Source: a virus
DNA length: 56,645 bases
Direction: 5' to 3' (one strand)
Virus record (IMG/VR): IMGVR_UViG_3300000553_000036
Coordinates: 1-56,645 of that record
Positions within the stretch are counted from its first letter, which is position 1. Each line of letters begins with the position of its first letter. The notes beneath the pieces are model-generated. The model ran no database searches. It saw nothing but the letters and a program-made list of their open reading frames with translations, and was not told where the DNA came from. Shown one piece after another: positions 1 to 8,682 of the stretch. Position numbers and translations under genes: made by a program.

Positions 1-3000
1 TTATCGTCCTGTTCCTGTAACTGCCATTTGATTATCCGCACTTGCACTATAAACTACAAATCGCCTTCCACCATTAGTTGTAGTATTAACCATAAACCCT
101 GTACCATCATCATAAGCTGTACTATTGCCTATTGTTGTACTTCCTGTAAACTTAGCTACATAGTTTGTTGTACCACTTATTGTACCAGCACCAGAACTTC
201 CTGAGCTTCCTGACGTACCTGCAGAACCACTTGTTCCTGAAGATCCACTAGATGCTGAGGTACCAGAAGAAGCAGATGTACCACTAGATGCTGAACTACC
301 TGAAGACCCACTGGTTCCTGAGCTTCCTGAAGTTCCAGAGGAACCATTGGTTCCTGATGTTCCATTAGCACCTGATATTCCTGAACTGCCTGATGTTCCA
401 TTAGAACCAGATGAAGCACTCGTTCCACTACTTCCTGAGGTTGCACTTGTTCCAGAAGATCCTGAAGATCCTGATGTACCTGCACTTCCAGATGTTCCTG
501 CAGAACCTGATGTTCCATTAGAACCACCAGTTCCTGCACTTCCTGATGTACCATTAGAGCCAGCTGTACCAGAGCTTCCACTAGATCCAGATGTAGCTGA
601 TGTACCTGAAGATCCACTTGATCCACTACTTCCACTAGAACCACTTGTACCATTAGATCCATTAGTACCTGATGTACCACTAGAGCCATTAGTTCCACTT
701 GATCCACTAGAGGCACTTGTACCAGATGAACCAGAGCTAGCACTAGTACCTGAGGACCCTGAAGATCCTGAAGAACCACTAGATGCACTTGTTCCACTAG
801 ACCCAGAAGATCCACTAGAACCAGAAGTACCAGATGACCCACTCGTTCCACTAGATCCACTTGTAGCACTAGTTCCTGAACTTGCACTAGATCCTGAAGA
901 ACCTGAAGTTCCTGAACTTCCATTAGTTCCACTTGTACCTGAAGTACCAGAAGGAGCTTGGAAAGAAGTGGTTATATAAGAATAGTTAGCTCCATCTTCT
1001 GTATAAAAGTCAAATACAATAGATGGACTTCCTGAATTATTTGCAAGAAGTTGAACATAAATTCTATCAGTGGCATTTAAAGTGGTTCCTGGATAGAATG
1101 AATCAAAATAATATGAAAATGTTGTAGATGTTTGAGATAGTTGTACTGTACCTGTTGTAAATAATAATGTACTTACACCACCTGTTGTATACTTGTACAC
1201 TTTAGCATACACTGTAATTTGTGATGCTTTATTACTATTACATGTAATATTTAAATTAAATCCCCATACACCAGGAGGAATAGTTGTAGTATTTGGCACA
1301 CCTGAATCAGTGGCATAAGTTGCCCAAAGTTGTGCTGAAGCATTTGCTGCTACAGTCACTGTAACATCTTGTTCAGCAGCTGCTGTAGCTATTGGAGATA
1401 ACTCTTTATATGTAGGAGATCCAAAAGCTGTATTTGTATTTGTTGATTGGTTTATATAATATAACTGTCCACCACCTATACCATTTACACCACTTGTTCC
1501 TGTAGTCCCAGAAGTCCCAGAAGTCCCACTACTTCCGCTTGTTCCACTGCTTCCTGAAGATCCACTACTAGCAGAAGTACCACTTGATCCTGATGATCCA
1601 CTAGTTCCTGAAGAACCAGATGTTGCTGAGGTACCACTTGAACCACTTGATCCTGAAGAGCCTGATGTAGCACTGGTCCCACTAGATCCAGAGGTTCCTG
1701 TTGTTCCAGATGATCCACTTGTCCCAGTAGTACCTGATGTTCCATTTTTACCATTAAGTAAATAAGACCATCCCACTTCTGCACCACCTAATATACTTCC
1801 AAGACCTTCTATATCAGCTGAAAACATTACTGTCCATGTACCTGCTCCAACATTATGTGTTACAGCATTTATAACCCAGATACCTCCTTGACCAGTACCT
1901 CCATAACGATTAGCTTGCATAATTGCACTATCTGGACCGTTCAAAGTAATCCATGATTGCAATTTGGTAAACCATGCATCTGTATTTGCACCTTGTGCAT
2001 TTGTTGCATTAAATTCTACTTGTGTAATAGTTCCAATACCTCCACTTTGTGGTGTTGGATAAAAATATCCTGCTATTGGAGGTTCAGTTGTTGGATCAGA
2101 AATCCAAAGCAATACATTACCACCTTCAAGACCATCAATACCACTGGTACCACTTGATGCTGAAGTTCCACTAGAACCATTAGTTCCAGAAGACCCACTA
2201 GTGCCACTAGAGCCTGAAGAACCATTAGTACCATTTGTACCTGATGTACCACTAGTTCCAGCTGTACCTGAGCTTCCTGCTGTACCTGCTGTACCTGAGC
2301 TACCATCAGTTCCAGAGGATCCTGAAGATCCACTAGTACCAGATGATCCATCAGTACCGCTTGTTCCTGAAGAACCATCAGTTCCTGATGTTCCAGTGGT
2401 CCCACTGCTTCCAGAAGTACCTGATGATCCTGAAGAGCCAGAAGAACCATCAGTTCCTGTAGATCCACTGGATCCTGATGTACCACTAGAACCAGAACTT
2501 CCATCTGTACCTGAGGTTCCTGAAGAACCATCGCTACCTGAACTTCCGCTAGAACCATCAGTTCCACTTGTTCCTGCAGAACCTGATGTTCCATTACTAC
2601 CATCAGTTCCAGAGCTTCCATTTGTACCACTTATCCCAGATGAGCCATCTGTTCCTGTTGTACCACTTGAACCATTTGTACCTGATCTTCCAGATGAACC
2701 GCTAGTTCCATTAGAGCCATCCGTACCACTAGACCCATCAATTCCTGTAGTTCCTGATGATCCTGATGATGCTGATGTTCCACTGCTTCCAGATATACCT
2801 GCAGAACCACTAGTTCCACTAGATCCATTAACACCAGCTGTTCCACTAGAGCCATTGGTTCCAGATGAACCTGATGTTCCACCAGTTCCTGATGTGCCAG
2901 AAGATCCTGAGCTAGCTGATGTCCCACTTGTTCCACTTGTTCCATTACCACCTGCTGCACCAGCTAAGTTTATTATCCATGAATTATATGTACCAGAACC

Positions 3001-3645
3001 TTTAACTTCTGTAATATATAATGTCATGAGTCCTGTTAAAGGTTCATAACCTGCTACAGATCCTTCAAAATAATGATTATTATCAAAAGCAACTAATACA
3101 AATTGTGCAGTTGAATATGCTAGTCCTGGTTGTGTAACAAGACTAATACTACCACCAATCATTAATGATGATAAGTTTATACCTGTAGTGGATGTTCCTA
3201 AATATTTATCTCCACTAACTCCTGATGTTCCTGTTGTTCCTGATGTGCCGCTACTTCCACTAGAGCCTGAAGTTCCTGAAGATCCATTGGTACCATGAGT
3301 ACCACTTCTTCCTGAACTACCAGATGATCCAGATGACCCAGAGGTACCATTTGTACCTGCTGTTCCAGAGGATCCTGATGATGCTGAAGTGCCACTAGTT
3401 CCAGAAGATCCTGAAGTACCAGAGGTGCCTGATGTACCACTTGTACCATAACTAAGACCACTAGTACCTGAGGTACCAGATGTTCCTGCTACAGCAGTGT
3501 GTACAGCAATATTTATCTTTTGTAAAGCTAATTCTAGAGTATCATTGGTATTGACACCTATATATATCAAATCCTCACCCTCGTAAAATACACAGGCAGA
3601 ATCTAATAATACAGGGCAGGTTTTTGCAGAACATGTAACATTCAT
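1..3645 (-). CDS. Collagen-like (Gly-X-X) tail or head fibre protein
   Basis: This 1214-residue protein is probably a receptor-binding or decorating virion fibre. A short N-terminal module (about residues 1-52, Cys-containing, with a DLIYIG...DTLELALQKI pattern) is followed by four long Gly-X-X blocks at about 53-144, 233-503, 632-722 and 897-1153. X is nearly always Thr, Ser, Ala or Asn, not Pro as in animal collagen. Three non-repetitive inserts of about 90, 130 and 175 residues interrupt the blocks and look like beta-rich knob domains. The C-terminus has an NYVAKFTGSTTIGNS-type segment, which in Bacteroidota phage fibres often precedes a chaperone domain. Here the protein stops about 45 residues later, so that domain is missing or lies beyond the edge. 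The stop codon is the first three bases of the window. Fibre assignment is confident; location on the virion is not. Confidence 0.8.
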   Translation of the reverse strand: MNVTCSAKTCPVLLDSACVFYEGEDLIYIGVNTNDTLELALQKINIAVHTAVAGTSGTSGTSGLSYGTSGTSGTSGTSGSSGTSGTSASSGSSGTAGTNGTSGSSGSSGSSGRSGTHGTNGSSGTSGSSGSSGTSGTTGTSGVSGDKYLGTSTTGINLSSLMIGGSISLVTQPGLAYSTAQFVLVAFDNNHYFEGSVAGYEPLTGLMTLYITEVKGSGTYNSWIINLAGAAGGNGTSGTSGTSASSGSSGTSGTGGTSGSSGTNGSSGTAGVNGSSGTSGSAGISGSSGTSASSGSSGTTGIDGSSGTDGSNGTSGSSGRSGTNGSSGTTGTDGSSGISGTNGSSGTDGSNGTSGSAGTSGTDGSSGSSGSDGSSGTSGTDGSSGSSGTSGSSGSTGTDGSSGSSGSSGTSGSSGTTGTSGTDGSSGTSGTDGSSGTSGSSGSSGTDGSSGTAGTAGSSGTAGTSGTSGTNGTNGSSGSSGTSGSSGTNGSSGTSASSGTSGIDGLEGGNVLLWISDPTTEPPIAGYFYPTPQSGGIGTITQVEFNATNAQGANTDAWFTKLQSWITLNGPDSAIMQANRYGGTGQGGIWVINAVTHNVGAGTWTVMFSADIEGLGSILGGAEVGWSYLLNGKNGTSGTTGTSGSSGTTGTSGSSGTSATSGSSGSSGSSGTSATSGSSGTSGSSGSSGTSASSGSSGSSGTSGSSGTSGTSGTTGTSGVNGIGGGQLYYINQSTNTNTAFGSPTYKELSPIATAAAEQDVTVTVAANASAQLWATYATDSGVPNTTTIPPGVWGFNLNITCNSNKASQITVYAKVYKYTTGGVSTLLFTTGTVQLSQTSTTFSYYFDSFYPGTTLNATDRIYVQLLANNSGSPSIVFDFYTEDGANYSYITTSFQAPSGTSGTSGTNGSSGTSGSSGSSASSGTSATSGSSGTSGSSGTSGSSGSSGSSGTSASSGSSGSSGSSGTSASSGSSGTSASSGSSGTNGSSGTSGTNGSNGTSGSSGSSGSSGSSGTSATSGSSGSSGTAGSNGTSGSAGTGGSNGTSGSAGTSGSAGTSGSSGSSGTSATSGSSGTSASSGSNGTSGSSGISGANGTSGTNGSSGTSGSSGTSGSSGSSASSGTSASSGTSASSGSSGTSGSAGTSGSSGSSGAGTISGTTNYVAKFTGSTTIGNSTAYDDGTGFMVNTTTNGGRRFVVYSASADNQMAVTGTGR
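180..3490 (-). repeat. Low-complexity repeat DNA coding for Gly-X-X tracts
   Basis: Four tracts (about 185-950, 1480-1750, 2135-2945 and 3212-3490) encode 9-nt and 18-nt variations of Gly-Thr-Ser / Gly-Ser-Ser. Synonymous codons are mixed throughout (GGT/GGA, ACT/ACA/ACC, AGT/TCT/TCA), so the DNA is less repetitive than the protein. Mirror ORFs on the opposite strand (for example 347-979 and 2201-3049) are shadows of this composition. Confidence 0.85.
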
Positions 3646-3719
3646 AGTAATAGGTATGTATGTAAAACAAAAAATGCACAGAGTGCACTAATTGTAACAA
3701 AAGTAGTTAAAAAATCCAT
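3642..3719 (-). CDS. Tiny single-span membrane peptide (25 aa)
   Basis: A 25-codon reading frame starts with ATG at 3719 and ends with a TGA whose bases overlap the fibre ATG (ATGA), the coupling seen elsewhere in this genome. The peptide begins MDFLTTFVTISALCAFF and is almost entirely hydrophobic, enough for one transmembrane helix. It is the only reading frame in the 114-bp gap between the 1640-residue protein and the fibre. A role as a mini-holin or membrane effector is possible but nothing in the sequence proves it. The evidence is position, overlap geometry and hydrophobicity only. Confidence 0.35.
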   Translation of the reverse strand: MDFLTTFVTISALCAFFVLHTYLLL

Positions 3720-3759
3720 CTATCCAATGGGTGGTAGCAAACTATGCTACATAATATAG

Positions 3760-6700
3760 CTATTCTTGTCTAGATTGGGTGGTTGTTTTTACACCCTCTG
3801 CTTTAGATATGTCAGGGAAGAAATAAGGAAGCCATTCGTTCTGTACCTGGTTTGCAGCAGGGAACATATCAACAAAATATTTTGTAGGATGGGTATGGTC
3901 CATAAGCTTTTGATCACCTATAGCTTCTGCATATCCTAATGTAGATGCTGCTTTAATAAACTTAGCAGCTTCTCCTAATATACCTATAGCAGGAAGGAAA
4001 GATCCTTTTGCCATATTTTGGAATGAAAGAGGATTATAATAGAAAGCTAACCTATCTGAAAGTTTATTTGCAAGCTTTGCCCAGAAGTTATATTTATTCT
4101 TATCAGGATCATTTGATCCAGGAGCAGCTGCACCCACTGCAAATATAAGTCCCATAAGTCCTACTAATACACCTAGTTCTTTTGTTTGATTAACAAGCTC
4201 ACGTCTCATTAAATCATAGAATTCTTCTTTTGTAATTTCTAGTTCCTTGCCTTGTTTCTTAAAATAATCATCTTTTTTCTGTTGTAATATTTCATCCATT
4301 ATCTTAAGCCCCTTATCTGTACCTGTCATAACATCTATCATTCTTGCTATTCCTGTAAGTCCTACATGAGCCCATGTCTTAAGGAAAGCTCTAGCTCTAC
4401 CATATTCCCAACTTTCTGTTTCTAAATTTCTTTGTATATCACCAGTTCTAGTTTCTATACCTTTAGGAATCCAGTTTCTAAACATCACAAAACTTCTCAT
4501 CAATGTATCTCTTCTATATCCAGCTTTATCATCTTCACTCATTAGATCTCCCACCTTTCTACCAAAACTAGTAACCATTGTTCTATATTTTGCTAATGCT
4601 TCATCAGAAACACCAGGGATTTCTATAGAATGATCTTTCACTTGAGCTATGTTAGTGAGTGATTCTTTTTCTTTTAATTCCTTCACTCTAGCTTCAAATG
4701 TTCTTTCTAAAGCTCTTCTCTCTTCTTGTGTTGCTTTATATTTTACAGCTCTATCTTGTGCACTCACATAGTCTCTAATGTTTACAATCTTTCCATTTCT
4801 CACCATTGAGTTATCATTGAAAGCTAATGCATTTGTAATCTGAAGCTTTTTAGCAGCAAATGCTGCAGTTGACATTAGAACATCATTAAATGACCAAGCT
4901 GCCATGTAATTATAAAGTCCTTGCTTAGATGCAATCTCTCTTCTTTTTTCTGTAGAAAGATCATCTGTAAGAGGAACTATTTCATTTAATAATAATTTCT
5001 GTGCAATAGAAAGTCCTCCTGGAATTACAGCCTTGATATGGTTTCTTTCCCAGTCTGCAAATGTATAGAACTGTCCACTATTAATAAATCCTTGGAAGTG
5101 TGTACTTAAATAGTGAGGTGCTGCAACTAAAAGCTTTAATCCTACAGCTTGTGCTTGTATGAGTTTATTAGAGTTTCTTAATAGTTTTTGTGCAGATAGT
5201 TGTCTCTGTTCAGCAGTATCACTATCCTTGGCAAACTTTTCAGTGATGCTTTTTATACTAACATTACCTATGGAAGAAAGATTTTCCTTTAGTCCATATA
5301 TACCATCATCAATAATTGTCTGTAGTATCTCAGCATTTTTATTACTACTGTAGTCAATCTTAGGAGCACCATTTTCAAATACAATATTACCATTTTGATC
5401 CACCACCACATGTCCTTTATTTTTCTCAACATTATATAGTGTAAGAAGTGTATTCTCTATTTGTTTATTAGCTTCATATTCTATTAATGCTTTAATCCAA
5501 AGAGTACCCACCTTATTAAGATCTGTAGATAATTGAGATATTGCTCTATCTGTACGAGTGAAAGGTTTAGGTATTTCTTTTCTAAGTGTATGAGTTTCTG
5601 GATCTAACTTAGAATAATCTCTTGCTTCACTAACTCTTACAGTGTATGCATCCTTAAACAAATCTTTTGCCTCAGCAAGTTTATCACCTGAATTAGCTAG
5701 TCTTTGTAATGTAGATGCTTCTATTAATGGGAAGAAAGAACTTCCTTTATTAGATAGATAACCTGCAGCAATTCCTCTATTATTCAATGCTGTTAGAAAA
5801 TTCCACATATCTAAAGCATTCTTACTCTTAGACATTTCTACATACTCTTGAGAGAGATGTTTACTTTCTAACATGTTCTTTTTGAACAAATCATTAAATT
5901 GCCATTCTCTATATCCATTGAATGATGTACGTGTAATATCTAAACTGTTCTTTAGTTTATTCTTTTGACCATCTCTTCTTTTCTCATTCTGCTCATCATC
6001 TTGTGAAAACACTGTATCATCAATATCTTTAATTCCTTTATTAATAATATCAGTTGCTTGTTTCATGTAAGCATCTACATCCATATTATCTAAAAAGAAT
6101 TGCTTGTCTTTGTTAGTCTTTGCATTCTCACTATCCTCATAAAACTTTTTACTAATCTTCTTAATTAGTTCAATATTATTCTCACTAACTTTACCCACCA
6201 TACTAAAAGCAGATTTTCCACGAGTATCAGCTTCTTTTTGTAATGGAATAAGTATATTACTAAAATCATCAATTAGTCTACTAGAATGTATATTGATAAT
6301 ACTCTTAGAGTTCTGAACTAAATTAGAACCAAGCTTAACCAAGTTAGCAGGAAGTTTAGATCCTTCTTTAAATGTCCTAGTTAATCCATCAACTTCTTTC
6401 TCTGCATCTAGAGCACTATATTTAGTATCTTCTGTTGTAAGTCCTTCTTTTAGAGCAAGTTGTACAACAAATTCTCTTTGTAGATCATTGATTTTGGTCA
6501 TCATCCTTTTTGTGGATTCACCTATTGCATCAAGTCTAGAAAGAGTGGCTTGGTCTTCTTTACTCATTCCTTCCTTAGGAAACTGTGATAGGAATGTCTC
6601 ACTTAAGGTTGTATATTTCTCAGCACTGTTTTTAATCTCTAATAAGTTTGCTAGCTTATTATTTATATCATCTTTAGATAACTTAGTGTAGTCTATGTTT

Positions 6701-8682
6701 TCAAAACTCTTAAATGTTTCACTAGCATCTTTTAAGAAGTTCACACCCACATTAGTTAATGGAGCAAAGTTTAGCTGCACTTGCAAATGACGAGTGGCTT
6801 TAGAAAGTTCTTGCAGTCTTAGAAATTTCTTAAACTTATCTTCAGCAGCAGTGTCTGCTTTATAAAGTTTTTCATATTGAGCATTCAAAGAAGTTACAAG
6901 CTCATTTATTCTTTTGTTTCCTGTATTTTCTGTATTAATAGGAACAGGAAGTAAGTATGTTTTAGTTTCTTTTACATTATCAAACTTACCCACCTCAATA
7001 GAAGATAGAAGTAGTTTGCTTTTATTATCACCTTTTATAGAGTTTCTATAGTTAGCAATAAATGGAACCATTCTAGCTCTTCTCAACTGATTAGGTTTAA
7101 TCCCATAATTATATAAGATTTTAGAACACTCTCCCATTTGCTCTTTCCATTCTTTTTTCTTTAATGGTTGAATATCTTCATTAGTGGTTTTATCTAAATT
7201 TGAGAACTTCCAGTAATATATATCCACTTTAATGCCAGTGGTTACATCTGGTGCAATTGCAATTAAATCTATTGTAGAAGCTAGCATACCTTTCACCTTT
7301 TCATTCACCACCTTTCTTTCAACAAGAAATCTTGTACCTTCAGGATATGAACTTACTAAATCTTCTATATATGATCTTACACTTTTTTGTATAGTGGAAT
7401 TTAATGGACTATTAATAGTTGTATTAGTAAACACAGGTTTACGATAACCATCTTTATCAATCAAGTCATTAATTATTACATTCTCTATAAACCCATGTCC
7501 TTGCGATTCCCATTCTTGCATCTGACTATCTTGATTCTTTTGAAAGTCAGTACGTTCAATGTTATTCTTACCCTTTACTTTTTCAGTAACACTTAATGCG
7601 ATTTTCTTAACACCATCAAGTAAATAATGTCTTTTATCTGTAGCAGTGGCAGGATTTAATACTAAACGATTATCCATACCTGAAACTTTATCATAAAAGT
7701 CATCCACTTGATCTTTATTCAAGCTAAGATATACACCATCTTCTTTAATATCAGATACAGTTCCTTTCACCTTACCAGCAGCTATATCTTTAGCTGTCTT
7801 ACTAAATATATCTACATTACTTTTATTATATAAGCCTTTGACAAAGTCTAATACAGAATCCCAAAGTCTTTGAGCTAAGTTTCTATTAGCCTTTTCCACT
7901 GTAGTGGGTTGTTCTGTATTTCCTTCTGTTTGATTTACAATATGTCTTGTAATCAATTGATCTACAGCTTCTTTCTTTATCTTACGAATATTTGGTTTAC
8001 CATCAGATAATTGGTATTCTGGTCTAGTGCTATATTTATCAAACACTTCTTTATATATCTGATATTTACCAATCTCACTAATCATCTTAGTCATTAACTG
8101 AGGAGCAGTTTGTTCTACAATAGCTGTAGCTATGTGAACTACTTCTTCTGTTAATGCTGCATTTTCTCTACCAACAGCAAGTGCTACAACACCTCTAACA
8201 GTATCTGCAACACCATTCACTCCATCAATATCAAGTCCAGTTTCTTTAGCATATTTATTTAAATCCTGGAAATCAATACCCATTTGCTTTCCAGCCTCTT
8301 TCATTATATTAAGAGTTTCTTGAGAAGCCTTAGGTCCATATTCATCATTTAACTGAAAGAATTCACCTCTCTGTTCTGCTGTATATCCACCTCTTTCCAT
8401 CTCAGCTCTTTGTTCTGGAGAAAGTTCTGTGGATTTTCTATTATACACATCTAGATATTTCTGTGCTAGTTCATTAGAAGGGTCAATGGTAAAAGATCCT
8501 TTTTCACCTTCTTTTATTACTATATCTTTAAAATCTCTATTAATTTTACTAATAGATGCAGATGACTTACTGGGGTTTGGAAAAAAGCCAGTGGTATCTG
8601 AAAGGATAGCACCATCTTTAGCAAGACTAATCTTTACTGAATCTGTTATATCTTTCTTAATATCTAATAAACATTTTGCCAT
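3760..8682 (-). CDS. Giant virion protein, probable ejected cargo (1640 aa)
   Basis: This 1640-residue, Lys/Glu/Asn-rich, mostly helical protein lies directly after the giant RNA polymerase. Its ATG overlaps the polymerase stop codon (TAATG), indicating translational coupling. crAss-like phages typically encode several very large proteins beside the virion RNA polymerase that are packaged in the capsid/tail and ejected with DNA, and this protein fits that slot. A hydrophobic stretch at about residues 1500-1520 (LGVLVGLMGLIFAVGAAAPG) could insert in a membrane during ejection. Near residue 185 is an EEVVH segment followed by a helical region, which faintly resembles the degenerate metallopeptidase-like segments of phage giant proteins; I do not call an active site. 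No enzymatic motif was recognised elsewhere. Confidence 0.65.
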   Translation of the reverse strand: MAKCLLDIKKDITDSVKISLAKDGAILSDTTGFFPNPSKSSASISKINRDFKDIVIKEGEKGSFTIDPSNELAQKYLDVYNRKSTELSPEQRAEMERGGYTAEQRGEFFQLNDEYGPKASQETLNIMKEAGKQMGIDFQDLNKYAKETGLDIDGVNGVADTVRGVVALAVGRENAALTEEVVHIATAIVEQTAPQLMTKMISEIGKYQIYKEVFDKYSTRPEYQLSDGKPNIRKIKKEAVDQLITRHIVNQTEGNTEQPTTVEKANRNLAQRLWDSVLDFVKGLYNKSNVDIFSKTAKDIAAGKVKGTVSDIKEDGVYLSLNKDQVDDFYDKVSGMDNRLVLNPATATDKRHYLLDGVKKIALSVTEKVKGKNNIERTDFQKNQDSQMQEWESQGHGFIENVIINDLIDKDGYRKPVFTNTTINSPLNSTIQKSVRSYIEDLVSSYPEGTRFLVERKVVNEKVKGMLASTIDLIAIAPDVTTGIKVDIYYWKFSNLDKTTNEDIQPLKKKEWKEQMGECSKILYNYGIKPNQLRRARMVPFIANYRNSIKGDNKSKLLLSSIEVGKFDNVKETKTYLLPVPINTENTGNKRINELVTSLNAQYEKLYKADTAAEDKFKKFLRLQELSKATRHLQVQLNFAPLTNVGVNFLKDASETFKSFENIDYTKLSKDDINNKLANLLEIKNSAEKYTTLSETFLSQFPKEGMSKEDQATLSRLDAIGESTKRMMTKINDLQREFVVQLALKEGLTTEDTKYSALDAEKEVDGLTRTFKEGSKLPANLVKLGSNLVQNSKSIINIHSSRLIDDFSNILIPLQKEADTRGKSAFSMVGKVSENNIELIKKISKKFYEDSENAKTNKDKQFFLDNMDVDAYMKQATDIINKGIKDIDDTVFSQDDEQNEKRRDGQKNKLKNSLDITRTSFNGYREWQFNDLFKKNMLESKHLSQEYVEMSKSKNALDMWNFLTALNNRGIAAGYLSNKGSSFFPLIEASTLQRLANSGDKLAEAKDLFKDAYTVRVSEARDYSKLDPETHTLRKEIPKPFTRTDRAISQLSTDLNKVGTLWIKALIEYEANKQIENTLLTLYNVEKNKGHVVVDQNGNIVFENGAPKIDYSSNKNAEILQTIIDDGIYGLKENLSSIGNVSIKSITEKFAKDSDTAEQRQLSAQKLLRNSNKLIQAQAVGLKLLVAAPHYLSTHFQGFINSGQFYTFADWERNHIKAVIPGGLSIAQKLLLNEIVPLTDDLSTEKRREIASKQGLYNYMAAWSFNDVLMSTAAFAAKKLQITNALAFNDNSMVRNGKIVNIRDYVSAQDRAVKYKATQEERRALERTFEARVKELKEKESLTNIAQVKDHSIEIPGVSDEALAKYRTMVTSFGRKVGDLMSEDDKAGYRRDTLMRSFVMFRNWIPKGIETRTGDIQRNLETESWEYGRARAFLKTWAHVGLTGIARMIDVMTGTDKGLKIMDEILQQKKDDYFKKQGKELEITKEEFYDLMRRELVNQTKELGVLVGLMGLIFAVGAAAPGSNDPDKNKYNFWAKLANKLSDRLAFYYNPLSFQNMAKGSFLPAIGILGEAAKFIKAASTLGYAEAIGDQKLMDHTHPTKYFVDMFPAANQVQNEWLPYFFPDISKAEGVKTTTQSRQE

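Noticed and set aside
177-979. Opposite-strand and shifted frames across the Gly-X-X repeats (Pro/Leu/Val/Gln-rich proteins)
   Set aside because: They mirror the repeat codons of the fibre gene; composition is a simple shadow and no independent start context or neighbours support them.
1-3645. Possible CRISPR-like array from the regular repeats near the left edge
   Set aside because: Repeats have no fixed length, no unique spacers and are in frame with a protein; they code for Gly-X-X tracts.
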